A stretch of DNA of 47,668 nucleotides from an uncultured Cellvibrionales bacterium (GTDB taxonomy: Bacteria > Pseudomonadota > Gammaproteobacteria > Pseudomonadales > Dasaniaceae), in NCBI GenBank assembly GCA_913019905.1, contig CAJVZD010000035.1, positions 1 to 47,668 on the forward strand, written 5' to 3'. Shown one piece after another: positions 37,586 through 47,242 of the stretch; within the stretch, counting starts at the first letter, position 1; each line of letters opens with the position of its first letter. The notes under the pieces were generated by a model that made no database searches, was not told the origin of the DNA, and saw only the letters and a program-made list of their open reading frames with translations. A program made the translations under genes and the position numbers.

Positions 37586-39004
37586 ATGAATACACGCACC
37601 ATGCCTGAAAATATAGGTAAATATACGATAAAACGTGAACTGGGCCGCGGCGCGATGGGCGTTGTTTACGAGGCTTTTGATGAACAAATCGAGAGGACTG
37701 TTGCCATCAAAGTTCTCCTTCAGCATCTTTTAGAGGGTGATTCTGGAGAAGATTTTAAAGTGCGTTTTGTTCAGGAAGCTAAAGCAGCGGCCCGTTGTTT
37801 ACATCCGAATATCGTTACTGTTTTTGATTTCGGCGATGAAAATTCGCCCTATATCGTTATGGAATTGGTCGAAGGTGTAGAGCTAAAGTCACTACTTAAA
37901 AATCACGATCCGATTTCCATGGCGATGGCGATCAGTGTTACGCGCCAAGTATTGTCAGCATTGAGCCACGCTCACAAACAGGGAGTGATTCACCGCGATA
38001 TAAAACCGGCCAATATCATTCTACTTTCGGATTCCTCCGTGAAGGTGTCGGACTTTGGGGTTGCACGTTTGGATACATCGGATCTTACCGGCGTCGGATT
38101 CATGCTTGGTACTCCTAATTACATGTCTCCCGAAGGGCTTCAGGGCTTACCGGTGACAGCGAATTCTGATCTCTATAGCGTGGGTGTATTATTCTACGAG
38201 TTGCTGACTGGTTTGCGCCCTTCTCGAGAATTTACATTGCAGGAAAACTTAAAAACTCTTAGTTCGGCTTTTGAGCAATCGCCCGGACTAGGCCGTACTT
38301 TGACAACGATTTTAAATCACGCGTTACAAGCGAATCCTAAAGACCGGTATGCCTCCGCTGACCATTTTATTCAGGACCTGAATAAAATTAACTCTCCCGG
38401 TGAAGTAAATGATGCTTCTTCCATCAGTGCTCAGGACCAAACGGCCGTGATGAGTGCAGCTCACTTTTCGAAAAGCGGCTCTGAGCATAGCTCTAATACC
38501 AGTGCAAGTGCCATTGATAACGCCTCGGTGAGCCAGTGGAGCAGCGACGAACTAAATTCGGTCGAACAGTCGCTGGCGACGTTTATTGGGCCCGTGGCGA
38601 AATTTCTGGTGAAGAAGACCAGTCATTCTGCCACTAACATCGACCAGCTAGTTGAGAATTTGACACAGCATATACCGAGTGAATCGGAGCGCATGGAATT
38701 TATCAAGGCCATGGAGAGCTCTAACATAACGAAGAATGAGCCGTCATCGAAGAACGACTCTTTGTCCGGCGCGCAGGCAAGTAATTTGTCGACGACGGGC
38801 TTAGCGTGTATAAATGAGGATCAACAAAAAAGCTTAACCAAATTACTGCTGCCTTATATGGGGCCTCTTGCCGGCAGAATTGTTAAAAAGTTTTCTAAAA
38901 AATATTCAAGCAGAGATGCCCTGATCGATGCATTGGCGGCAAAAATTCCCGATAGTTCAGAGCGTCAACAGTTTACTGTGAAAGCCCATTCATCGGTCTC
39001 ATAA
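37586..39004 (+). CDS. soluble Ser/Thr protein kinase with duplicated C-terminal domain
   Basis: The 472 residues start with a complete kinase domain (about 12-270): GRGAMG loop 20-25, Lys42, HRDIKPAN with HRD at 136-138, and DFG at 156-158, an RD kinase. No membrane segment. After a Ser/Asn-rich linker come two copies of a domain of about 55 residues (about 322-376 and 411-467), each with the pattern GP-[LV]-A-x-x-[LI]-VKK .. IP-x-S-ER. Similar repeats trail other bacterial kinases (DUF8082 as I recall). The gene begins 5 bp after the haem sensor, so the two are translationally linked. Confidence 0.88.
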   Translation: MNTRTMPENIGKYTIKRELGRGAMGVVYEAFDEQIERTVAIKVLLQHLLEGDSGEDFKVRFVQEAKAAARCLHPNIVTVFDFGDENSPYIVMELVEGVELKSLLKNHDPISMAMAISVTRQVLSALSHAHKQGVIHRDIKPANIILLSDSSVKVSDFGVARLDTSDLTGVGFMLGTPNYMSPEGLQGLPVTANSDLYSVGVLFYELLTGLRPSREFTLQENLKTLSSAFEQSPGLGRTLTTILNHALQANPKDRYASADHFIQDLNKINSPGEVNDASSISAQDQTAVMSAAHFSKSGSEHSSNTSASAIDNASVSQWSSDELNSVEQSLATFIGPVAKFLVKKTSHSATNIDQLVENLTQHIPSESERMEFIKAMESSNITKNEPSSKNDSLSGAQASNLSTTGLACINEDQQKSLTKLLLPYMGPLAGRIVKKFSKKYSSRDALIDALAAKIPDSSERQQFTVKAHSSVS

Positions 39005-39052
39005 ATACGGCTACGACTTCATCGCAACAATGATCGGCGTTTAAATAAATTC

Positions 39053-40939
39053 TTATTGTGAAACAAGCTTTTCATCAAAGAGCTGACGAATTTCTTCGAG
39101 AATAACGGGATCATCTATTGTAGAGGGTACAGTGTAACTCTCGCCATCGGCAATGTTGCGCATTGTTTTTCTCAGAATTTTCCCAGAGCGCGTTTTTGGT
39201 AACCGCTCGGCAGTGATGACGGTCCGCAAGCAAGCGACGGCACCGATGTCTCGTCGCGCCATTTGCACGATTTCAGTACCGATCGTGCCGTCGTCAGTGA
39301 TGCCATCCTTCAAAACGATTAAAGCTAACGGTATTTGGCCCTTCAGACTGTCGTTAATACCAATGACAGCGCATTCTGCAACACTGACGTGGCTGGCTAT
39401 TAACTCTTCCATTTCTCCGGTAGAGAAGCGGTGTCCAGCAACGTTTATTACGTCATCGGTTCTCCCCATCACAAAAACGTAGCCATCTTCGTCGATATAG
39501 CCACCGTCGCCCGTTAAATAGTAACCGGGATAAATCGACATATAAGTTTGTTGATAGCGGTCGGCGTCATTCCATAGGGTCGGAAAGCATCCCGGCGGTA
39601 ATGGCTGCTTAATGACTATTTCACCCACTTCTCCGGTCTTTTTAGTTTGACCATCCGTTCCCAAAATCTTCACATCGAAACCGACAACAGGAACGGATGA
39701 TGAGCCGGGTTTTACGGGTAGATGTTCGATGCCTGTCATATTCGCGACAATCGACCATCCGGTTTCCGTTTGCCACCAGTGATCGATAATAGGTTTTTCT
39801 AAAAGGTCCGCAAGCCAGTGATAGGTCGGTGGGTCTGTTCTTTCGCCTGCCAGGAAGGTACTTTGCAAACTACTCACGTCGTATTTTTTGAAGTGCTCGC
39901 CATCGGGATCAGTTTTTTTAATTGCGCGAAAGGCGGTCGGAGCTGAAAAGATAACTTTAACCTTATGCTGTTCGATTACCCGCCAGAACGCTCCGGCGTC
40001 AGGGGTACCGACCGGTTTCCCCTCGTACAAAATAGTTGTGCATCCTGCTAACAGGGGCGCGTAAACGATATAGCTATGTCCAACAACCCAACCCACATCG
40101 GAGGCGGCCCAATAGACATCACCAGGTTCTACGTTATAAATCGCCTTCATGCTGTATTTCAGCGCGACTGCATGTCCGCCATGGTCTCTGACGACTCCCT
40201 TAGGCTGTCCTGTCGTCCCCGACGTATAAAGAATATAGAGTGGGTCCGTCGCTTTAACCGGCACGCACGCAGCAGGGGGCGCGTTTTCGATGAATTCCTG
40301 CCAGCTTATGTCAGTATTGGTCGCCAACTCGCAAAGATGTTGAGGTCTTTGTAAAACAACGCATTGTTCGACCTTATGCGTGGACATCGACCGGGCTCGA
40401 TCGATAATCGGTTTGTATTCGATGACGCGGTCTGTTTCGATACCGCAGGAGGCAGTAACTATTAGTGAGGGTGTCGCGTCGTCAATTCGAGTAGCGACTT
40501 CCTTTGCGGCAAAACCACCGAAGACGACAGAATGAATGGCACCAATACGAGCACAGGCCAGCATCGTGATGGCTGCCTCTGCAACCATTGGCATATAGAC
40601 TAATACCCGATCACCCAGTCCGACTCCCTGACGCCTCATGGCACCAGCCACAATAGCTACTTCGTCGCGAAGTTCCCGGTAGGTGTAGGATTTAACAGTC
40701 GAAGTAATGGGAGAATCGTAGATCAATGCCGCTTGTTCGGCTCTCCCGTTATCCACGTGATAATCCAGCGCAAGATAAGCGGTATTCAGCAGCCCGTCGG
40801 CGAACCATCGGGAAACGCCGTGTTCATCTTTACTTAAGATAGTTTTTGGCGAGTTAAACCAGGCAATGTCGGTTGCTTTTTCCGCCCAGAATGTCTCCGG
40901 GTCGGTAATAGAAGACTGGTGTTGTTCCCGGTAAGTCAT
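39053..40939 (-). CDS. prpE: propionyl-CoA synthetase-type acyl-CoA ligase
   Basis: Adenylate-forming ligase of 628 residues, the usual PrpE length. YTSGTTGQPKGVVRDHGGHA is the P-loop region with the PrpE-like RD-x-GGH extension. Also present are WWQTETG (A5), the TGDGGYIDEDGYVFVMGRTDDVI hinge region and the C-terminal KTRSGKILRKTMR with the catalytic Lys. It activates propionate or acetate to the CoA thioester. AAAGGT lies about 10 nt before the ATG. No methylcitrate genes are nearby. It is separated from the upstream selenoprotein gene by a long hairpin, so it probably has its own promoter. Confidence 0.8.
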   Translation of the reverse strand: MTYREQHQSSITDPETFWAEKATDIAWFNSPKTILSKDEHGVSRWFADGLLNTAYLALDYHVDNGRAEQAALIYDSPITSTVKSYTYRELRDEVAIVAGAMRRQGVGLGDRVLVYMPMVAEAAITMLACARIGAIHSVVFGGFAAKEVATRIDDATPSLIVTASCGIETDRVIEYKPIIDRARSMSTHKVEQCVVLQRPQHLCELATNTDISWQEFIENAPPAACVPVKATDPLYILYTSGTTGQPKGVVRDHGGHAVALKYSMKAIYNVEPGDVYWAASDVGWVVGHSYIVYAPLLAGCTTILYEGKPVGTPDAGAFWRVIEQHKVKVIFSAPTAFRAIKKTDPDGEHFKKYDVSSLQSTFLAGERTDPPTYHWLADLLEKPIIDHWWQTETGWSIVANMTGIEHLPVKPGSSSVPVVGFDVKILGTDGQTKKTGEVGEIVIKQPLPPGCFPTLWNDADRYQQTYMSIYPGYYLTGDGGYIDEDGYVFVMGRTDDVINVAGHRFSTGEMEELIASHVSVAECAVIGINDSLKGQIPLALIVLKDGITDDGTIGTEIVQMARRDIGAVACLRTVITAERLPKTRSGKILRKTMRNIADGESYTVPSTIDDPVILEEIRQLFDEKLVSQ

Positions 40940-41117
40940 GACATGTGACCTTTATAGTGGTTGTTGCTAGCGCGTTGTAAGATATTTCATGCAAAAAAAA
41001 AGAAGTTCTGGGAAGTAAAAAGATCACTAAACTACAATGGTTTGGAATAAAAAGTTTCTGCCTGCACACTATTTTCTATTTGTGAATAAGGCTCCGGCGA
41101 TAGGTAACTGCTAGGAC

Positions 41118-41160
41118 CCAGGGCGCGCAAAGGTGATTTCGAATCATCTTTGCGCTCTGG
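41118..41160 (-). terminator. long hairpin between the UGSC selenoprotein and prpE
   Basis: A 14-bp stem (41125-41138 with 41142-41155, one G-U) closes on a 3-nt loop and is extended outside by CCAG/CTGG. It begins 23 bp beyond the selenoprotein stop. No T-run follows on the minus strand, but the stem is very stable and probably ends or protects the operon transcript. Confidence 0.5.
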
Positions 41161-41182
41161 ATTTTCATCCTTGAGTTATAGC

Positions 41183-41734
41183 CTAAGTTGTCAAACAACT
41201 TAAAATTTCATCCAAGGCTTTATCTGCCAGTTCGTACAGTTCTTCGTCGCTGCGATCCTGAATCGGGTGCTCGACAAAAATCATTTCCGGGTGAAAGCCC
41301 AGTGATTTGGATTGAATGTCCGCTGCTTCTATAAACGGAGTGGACGCTATTCCTACACCAGGGATTCCTCGGCCGTCTAAACTCGTTAGGTCATGTATAC
41401 AACACGACGTGCACGAGCCTCAATCAGCCAATCCTTCAATAACGACGTCAACATTGGCAACCATTTGAGCCACCAGTTCAGGAGGAGCGACGCGAGTAAA
41501 GGTAGGCTTGGTAAATTCAACGGCCTCCATACCTCTCTCGCGTATTCTCCTGCCCAAATGCGCCATGAAAACATCGCCTCGGGGTTTTGAAATATCCAAG
41601 AGTCCAATCCGCAAACCTTCCAGTTTGTCGGGACGACTGGTTCGTTCCCGGGTTGTTGCCATCCGTTCTGCGGTCGGGTCCATTAGGACTCTTTTAGCGG
41701 CCCTGTCCGACTCATTTATTACTGTTTCAACCAT
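41183..41734 (-). CDS. UGSC-family selenoprotein (Sec at TGA 41420-41422)
   Basis: Read from ATG 41734 the frame is open for 104 codons (..VDVVIEGLAD), meets TGA as codon 105, and continues through GSCTSCCIHDLTSLD, GIPGVGIASTPF and ..GFHPEMIFVEHPI to TAG at 41183: 183 residues with Sec105. The motif U-G-S-C is the hallmark of the UGSC (seleno)protein family, first noted in marine metagenomes, in which Cys or Sec occupies this position. Frame, motif and full-length C-terminal half exclude a simple pseudogene. A SECIS-like hairpin follows. It starts immediately after the stop of the thioredoxin-like gene (TAA-ATG, no gap). No signal peptide: cytoplasmic. Function not established; redox chemistry through a U/C pair is likely. 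Confidence 0.88.
41390..41408 (-). promoter_or_regulatory. bacterial SECIS hairpin of the UGSC selenoprotein
   Basis: Eleven bases after the TGA, GUCGUGU pairs with ACAUGAC (7 bp, one G-U) around the loop UGUAU. The loop has G in second position and begins 18 nt after the UGA, again fitting bacterial SECIS rules and nearly matching the geometry of the other hairpin in this window. Confidence 0.75.
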
Positions 41735-43159
41735 TTAATTTACCTCTCTTGTCACGGGTGAGGAACCGACATTGCCGCTGGCACCCCACCCACTGAGTAT
41801 GGCCGAGAATTTCCCGGCCTGGCCTCCCGCGCGAACTATCATTAGTCCACCGGGCTTAAATTTTGGAATTTCTTTACCTTTAACGAAATCCGGTAAACCT
41901 TCGTCGATACCCGCAACACCCGCGATCAAATCGTCTCCCGGTCTGATTAAGCGTCTATGCAATTCTTCCTGCAAGCGTTCCTTATTCCAACCGTGTTCAC
42001 GAAAAACATTAACGTGCTCGGGGCAAACGACCAAAATCGCGTCGCCACCCATTGCCAATTTGATATTTCCCACAGCTAGCAATGAAGCGGCAAAAGAAGC
42101 CGTCAGTGCTTCAGGTGTGCGGGCTTTTTGATCGACGATACCTTGAATGCCTTCTCCGGCAAATACCGTAACGGCAGATTTTCCAAGGTTTATGCCTTTA
42201 TCTTGGGCTAAAGAAGGCCAAAAGTCATCGGTTTCATCTTCTGCGAAACAAAAGGTGTATTTGCCAGGATTTCCCAGTGCGGAACGATCGATTTCCCCGG
42301 GGCGGCCTCCGCCAATATTGCGAATAACGAGTTGTAAAGCACGGCCGATGGTAGCGTTGGCCCGATTGCCCTGGCCCAGCGCATTTTCGCTCCAGTTCAT
42401 GCCGATGCTTTTAGTCACGGGACCGCTAACGATGAGAATCGGAGCGCAAAACATGGTGGTGGCCAAGACTCCGTGCATGCAAAATTCTGGGGTGAGCGTC
42501 GCCTCGACAGCGGTGAGCAAAACCGGCATGTATTCGGGTTTACAGCCAGCCATGACAGCGTTTACAGCGACTTTTTCAACGGTGCATTCAACCAAATCTG
42601 GCGGTACCTTCCCGATCATTTCATGGGCTAGCCGTGAGGTTCCCGCCAGCATTCGAGTTACCCGTTCAGGGGTTGGTGGCACCAATGGTAAACCGTCAGA
42701 CCAACCGCGTTCGAACATCGCTTCGAATTCATCTTCGTCGATGCCTAAATCGATTCGTCGGGATTCCAGGCCATCGCCATCAAATCGAATTGTTAGTCGC
42801 TCTTCCATGCCTGGGTCAATGGACATAGAACCGCAACCTGGTCTGCTTGCGGGCAAATCAGCGCCCAAGTCACAGACCCCGGAAAGTTCGGCCCATTCAC
42901 TGCGATTCCAGCCAATGGCTCGACCTTTTTCACTTTCTCCATCCAGGCGTATCAAGGTCGGTACAATCTCGATCTTAGATTGCCATGACATTTTCAAATC
43001 GCGGTCGTCGGTAATGGTGGTGACGTCTTCGGGAAAAGAGGGGTCATCTTGTGAATAAACGGTGGTCAGCAAGCCTTCTTTTTCAAGTCGACTCAGAACG
43101 GGGGTAACTAATTGACAGGTTTGGCAACTTCTTTTAACGACGGCCACGAGTTTCTGCAC
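41735..43159 (-). CDS. thioredoxin-like protein with large UGSC-associated domain
   Basis: The 474-residue product has an N-terminal thioredoxin-like domain (about 1-95) with the redox pair C12-Q-T-C15 near its start and a cis-Pro loop IEVVPTL-like at about 61-67. A large domain (about 140-474) of unnamed function follows: FERGWSDGLPLVPPTPERV, VEKVAVNAVMAGCKPEYMP, ILIVSGPVTKSIGMN and GGDAILVVCPEHV. It starts at GTG with GGGGGAAG about 10 nt upstream, and its stop abuts the UGSC ATG, so the two are one operon and probably one complex or electron-transfer pair. The domain order suggests the CxxC domain recycles the Sec/Cys of its partner (inference). Cytoplasmic. Confidence 0.8.
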   Translation of the reverse strand: MQKLVAVVKRSCQTCQLVTPVLSRLEKEGLLTTVYSQDDPSFPEDVTTITDDRDLKMSWQSKIEIVPTLIRLDGESEKGRAIGWNRSEWAELSGVCDLGADLPASRPGCGSMSIDPGMEERLTIRFDGDGLESRRIDLGIDEDEFEAMFERGWSDGLPLVPPTPERVTRMLAGTSRLAHEMIGKVPPDLVECTVEKVAVNAVMAGCKPEYMPVLLTAVEATLTPEFCMHGVLATTMFCAPILIVSGPVTKSIGMNWSENALGQGNRANATIGRALQLVIRNIGGGRPGEIDRSALGNPGKYTFCFAEDETDDFWPSLAQDKGINLGKSAVTVFAGEGIQGIVDQKARTPEALTASFAASLLAVGNIKLAMGGDAILVVCPEHVNVFREHGWNKERLQEELHRRLIRPGDDLIAGVAGIDEGLPDFVKGKEIPKFKPGGLMIVRAGGQAGKFSAILSGWGASGNVGSSPVTREVN

Positions 43160-43352
43160 AGTACTACTTCCCCCTTGTAACTATTTGAACGGATTGATAT
43201 TAAACCTGTCAGTCGGCGGCTGGTCAAGTAATAATCCTGCGGTAAACTGACGCCTTAGTTTCGCCCCTTACAAATGATTCTCGGCATAATAAAGACTTTG
43301 CAATTATGGATTCATAAGCTGTTTTCGCGTTTTATTGAGCCAAAAAATAATC

Positions 43353-45341
43353 TTACGAAAACATGGAAACCGAGCGGTTGATTAGGACTCGTACGTCATG
43401 CTGCCTGCGAGTAATGCCGCTAGCATCAAAAAACTCCAGGATATCAATCGACGGACGCCTTCCAATACCACTTTCGTCGCGAAATTGAGCTGCACTAAAG
43501 CTGTCCGATTCGCTGTTCCTGGCCAATCGAAAAACCAGTTGCTGTAAATTGTTTAGCGAAGTGACCGAAAAGTATCGATTGCTGCCAACTTTTACCAGGC
43601 GACCCAGCTGTGTCATTCGCTGCAGATTGTCTCGCAGGGTTTCGTCGTCCATGTCGAGCCGTAGCGCTAGATCATGAACGACGGGAGGGCAGGGGCCAGA
43701 CTCTTCAAGCAGAGGCCGAACAAAATGCCAAAATGCCTGTTCGGCCTCAGACGCTTGAACTTCGTGATCCAGTGGATGAATTAAATGGCCGGTGCGTGCC
43801 AGCAGTCCTTCGCCAATCAGACGGTTTATCGCATCAATCAGTGTAGTAAGCTCCATCGATAAGGCTAATTGTCCCCACAAATATTCCGGGTAGATACCTT
43901 GATGTCCGATGTTTTTAGTCGACCAGAAAGTAAGGAAATCGCAGATTTTTGTCGTTAGGGCCTGCCATTGAATTGAATCAAATGCGACTTCTGGCAACAA
44001 CGTGGCGTTTACTGATTTGACTATTCTTTCCCCTTCAGCGGTGCTGAGATTCCATGCTTCTGTTAACGGTCTTAGCTTTAATCCATTGGGCGCTTCAGCG
44101 AGCAAACATTCTAGAGATTTTCTTCGGTCGGGAATTTCCATTAGCTGTAACTGCCGCAGGCGCTGAGTTTTCGTATGGCCTTTCAATGGGCCATAGGGGT
44201 CAATTGTTGTACCTCCACCAATCGTCCTTTGATCGGCCTGATCCCTAATAACAAAGTGATCACCAGCGACACTATAAACGGGAGTGTTGGTGACAAGTCG
44301 GACCAGGCCATTTCTACCTGGCTCGATGCTGTTCTCTGTCGGTAGCATTGCGAGTCGACCGATAGTGTGCGCTGCTCCGATGTAAATATGAATGGGTGTC
44401 CAGTGTTTTATTGGAATTTGTTCGCTAGGCAATATCGTTAGGCGTGCGTCGATCCGATAGCTTGACGGGCTCGCGGAGCTTGAAAGTAGCCAGTCACCGC
44501 GTTTTAACGCTGAGGCTTGAATGTCGCGCCCGCCAATATTGATCGCACAGCGTTGGCCGGCAATGGCTGTGGCAGACTCCAAGTTATTGGCGTGAATTCC
44601 TTTGATTCTGATGATTGTGTTTGTTGTTGCGGAGTTCGGTGAATGGGTGACAACGCCTGCAGATTTCGCTGTTGAACTGTCATGTAACGACGATCCGGAG
44701 CTGCTAAGCATTAGCCTATCGCCGACTGATACTGAGCCGGAATAGACTGTGCCTGTGACTATCAGCCCATGCCCGTCCTTGATAAACCACCGGTCGATGG
44801 CCAGTCTAAACTTTTGCTGATGATGGTCTGGTTCGGGTAGCGCTGCTGCGAATTTATCCAAGTGAGCAGCGAGTCGGTCAACCCCTGATTTATTATGGGA
44901 AGACACAACAAAAACCGGGCAGTGACATAAAAAGGTATTTTTGACGAGCTCGTCTATCTCCGCACGTACTTGTCGAAGCCTATTACCATCAACCTTGTCA
45001 GCTTTGCTAATAACCACCAGCCCCGCCTGGATATTCAAGAGCTGCAAGATAGATAGATGTTCGAGAGTCTGTACCATGGGGCCATCGTCAGCTGCGATGA
45101 CCAATATCGCGACATCGATGCCAGCGACGCCCGACAACATATTAGGCAGAAACTTTTCGTGACCGGGCACATCGATAAAACCGATTGTGCCGGCGGAGCC
45201 TAAAGCGTGGTAAGCAAAACCGAGTTCGATACTGAGGCCACGTTTTTTCTCCTCGGCTAGACGATCGGTTTCAATATTCGTCAGAGCCTTGATTAAGGCT
45301 GTTTTGCCGTGGTCAACGTGCCCGGCCGTTGCTACTAGCAT
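43353..45341 (-). CDS. selB: selenocysteine-specific translation elongation factor SelB
   Basis: SelB delivers Sec-tRNA to UGA codons marked by a SECIS. The protein opens [20 protein letters not shown], with G1 at residues 7-13, then the G2-like region [16 protein letters not shown]3 DVPGHEKF and G4 SKAD. EF-Tu-like domains 2 and 3 follow, then a long C-terminal region with winged-helix repeats (..[35 protein letters not shown]) that bind the mRNA hairpin. The frame opens at TTG 45368, but ATG 45341 gives the canonical SelB N-terminus (662 residues). It lies upstream of the thioredoxin-like/UGSC pair on the same strand with a 193-bp gap. selA, usually adjacent, is absent here. Confidence 0.93.
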   Translation of the reverse strand: MLVATAGHVDHGKTALIKALTNIETDRLAEEKKRGLSIELGFAYHALGSAGTIGFIDVPGHEKFLPNMLSGVAGIDVAILVIAADDGPMVQTLEHLSILQLLNIQAGLVVISKADKVDGNRLRQVRAEIDELVKNTFLCHCPVFVVSSHNKSGVDRLAAHLDKFAAALPEPDHHQQKFRLAIDRWFIKDGHGLIVTGTVYSGSVSVGDRLMLSSSGSSLHDSSTAKSAGVVTHSPNSATTNTIIRIKGIHANNLESATAIAGQRCAINIGGRDIQASALKRGDWLLSSSASPSSYRIDARLTILPSEQIPIKHWTPIHIYIGAAHTIGRLAMLPTENSIEPGRNGLVRLVTNTPVYSVAGDHFVIRDQADQRTIGGGTTIDPYGPLKGHTKTQRLRQLQLMEIPDRRKSLECLLAEAPNGLKLRPLTEAWNLSTAEGERIVKSVNATLLPEVAFDSIQWQALTTKICDFLTFWSTKNIGHQGIYPEYLWGQLALSMELTTLIDAINRLIGEGLLARTGHLIHPLDHEVQASEAEQAFWHFVRPLLEESGPCPPVVHDLALRLDMDDETLRDNLQRMTQLGRLVKVGSNRYFSVTSLNNLQQLVFRLARNSESDSFSAAQFRDESGIGRRPSIDILEFFDASGITRRQHDVRVLINRSVSMFS

Positions 45342-45513
45342 AGGATAATGATCGGCAAGCCGGGACAATATGACTGGGGGCCGAAAATAGTATGCCGAGT
45401 TTTCCGAGATCTGTCTGGTGGTGACTGTTCATCCAATTTGCACTGCGGAGAAGAAATATTCACGTCATTTATCCGTATTATGAAATGGACCTTGTCAGCA
45501 GCGAAGGGCCGCA

Positions 45514-47040
45514 TCAGTTTTTACTATAGGTGTCTCGCAGTACATTCTTTAATACTTTTCCTGTTGCATTGCGCGGAATAATATCTGTGAATATCACTGA
45601 CTTTGGCAGTTTAAACTTTGCCAGGCGTTCGGCACAATAATCCTTGATTGATTCTTCGGTCAATGTAGCCTGTTCGGCTGCCACGACGATGGCGCACCCG
45701 GTTTCTCCCCACTTAGTATCCTCAATACCAATGACGGCCGCTTCTATCACGCCGTCAATCTGGTAAAGAATGTTTTCTACCTCGGCTGGATAGACATTCT
45801 CGCCGCCGGAAATGTACATATCTTTTGTCCGATCAACGATAAAATAGAAACCATCCTCGTCAACTCTTGCGGCATCACCGGTATGTAACCAACCGTCTGT
45901 AAAGTTAGATTTGTTTGCTTCGGGTTTATTCCAATAGCTTTTTATAATTGTCGGGCCCTTTGCCCAAAGTTCTCCTACCTCACCCGTAGGGACTTCCTCT
46001 CCGTCATCGTCGACGATTTTTACCTCAACATGCATCACTGGTTTTCCAGTCGAACCGATTTTCCTTTCAGCATCACCTGCCATGAGTGCAAGGCACGAGG
46101 GACCGGTTTCGGTCATGCCAAAACCCTGTTGAATGTTGGCCCCTACGTTGAGCCATGCTTTCAATACCGGAACGGGAACCGGTGCGCCGCCGACAAAAGC
46201 GGCAACCAATCGACTGAAATCGGTTTTGTTAAAATCAGCATGCTGGGACATAAAGAGCAACATGGCAGGAACACCGAGAAAGTGTGTTACCCCATAGCGC
46301 GCGTCGTTAATGACGCCTAATACTTCACCGGCATCGAAGGCTCTGGTAAGAATGACCTTGCCTCCAGCATGAAGAACCGGCAGGGTAAAAACGTTAAGTC
46401 CTCCGGTGTGGAACAAGGGCATGAAGGTAAACTGCACAGAATCGGGAGAGAGTTTGATACCCACATAGTTGATCGCATTAAAAAGCGCCATCGAATAAGT
46501 AATGACCGCACCCTTGGGATGGCCGGTTGTTCCCGATGTGTACATGATGGTGGCACAGTCGTCGAGAGTAAGTTCTGCGCATGTGTAAAAGGGGGTGGCC
46601 GCTGCTAAGGCAGTTTCGTATTCGGAGTCAGTGCCGTCCGAGTTAGTGATAATAACGTGTTCTGTGCCGATAGTATTGGCGACGGCGCGTGCGGTTTTTT
46701 CAAATTCCACATCGGCCAAGACCGCTTTCGCTCCACAGTCGCCCGCGATGTATTCAAGTTCGGGAATAGTTAACCGGAAATTTAGCGGTACGAAGATGGC
46801 TCCCAGGCGCTGACAGGCAAATTGAAGTTCCAGCATTTCCGGATTGTTGTACGATATAATGGCGACACGGTCGCCTTTTTCGATGTTGCAATTCGTTCCC
46901 AAATGGTCCGCCAGCCGGCCAACGCGCTCGCTCATTTGCGCGTAGGTAAAGGTTCTTTTACTGTATAGATCTTCAATGGCTGGTGCATTGGGCGTCTGGT
47001 TTGCGTGTCCGGCAATCCAGTCATAGGCTTTTATTGTCAT
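45514..47040 (-). CDS. long-chain-fatty-acid/aryl-CoA ligase family protein
   Basis: Adenylate-forming acyl-CoA ligase of 508 residues. Motifs are MYTSGTTGHPKGAV (about 168-181), QGFGMTETGP (A5), WLHTGDAARVDEDGFYFIVDR and the catalytic Lys in PRNATGKVLKNVLR. It is distinct from the ligase at 29058 and from prpE. The compact length and FMPLFHTGGLNV segment fit FadD-like and feruloyl-type ligases. Specificity is not readable. GGAA lies about 8 nt before the ATG. It is 172 bp upstream of selB on the same strand; no functional tie is apparent. Confidence 0.88.
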   Translation of the reverse strand: MTIKAYDWIAGHANQTPNAPAIEDLYSKRTFTYAQMSERVGRLADHLGTNCNIEKGDRVAIISYNNPEMLELQFACQRLGAIFVPLNFRLTIPELEYIAGDCGAKAVLADVEFEKTARAVANTIGTEHVIITNSDGTDSEYETALAAATPFYTCAELTLDDCATIMYTSGTTGHPKGAVITYSMALFNAINYVGIKLSPDSVQFTFMPLFHTGGLNVFTLPVLHAGGKVILTRAFDAGEVLGVINDARYGVTHFLGVPAMLLFMSQHADFNKTDFSRLVAAFVGGAPVPVPVLKAWLNVGANIQQGFGMTETGPSCLALMAGDAERKIGSTGKPVMHVEVKIVDDDGEEVPTGEVGELWAKGPTIIKSYWNKPEANKSNFTDGWLHTGDAARVDEDGFYFIVDRTKDMYISGGENVYPAEVENILYQIDGVIEAAVIGIEDTKWGETGCAIVVAAEQATLTEESIKDYCAERLAKFKLPKSVIFTDIIPRNATGKVLKNVLRDTYSKN

Positions 47041-47242
47041 TGTTTTATTCCATTCATTATTTTTTTAGAAGAATAAGGGACTGCATTCGAAATATCCAGT
47101 ACTACTGGACACAGTGTATTGTCAGATTACATAAGAAAAATTGTCTCGGTTGTTGAGGCCAGACCCTAGGTTAATCATTACGCTTCAAATACGGTTTGTC
47201 AGCAATTTGGAGGTCCGCATCGCTGTAAATATATGTTGGCAC

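Noticed and set aside
42147..43058. 303-codon plus-strand frame opposite the thioredoxin-like gene
   Set aside because: Antisense shadow: Ser/Pro/Arg-rich composition typical of an out-of-frame reading, while the minus strand carries conserved CxxC and domain motifs.
45369..45513. possible selC (tRNA-Sec) near selB
   Set aside because: I looked for a long tRNA with TCA anticodon in this gap and in 43160-43352 and 47041-47242. No acceptor-stem pairing or T-loop motif was found by eye; a covariance search would be decisive.
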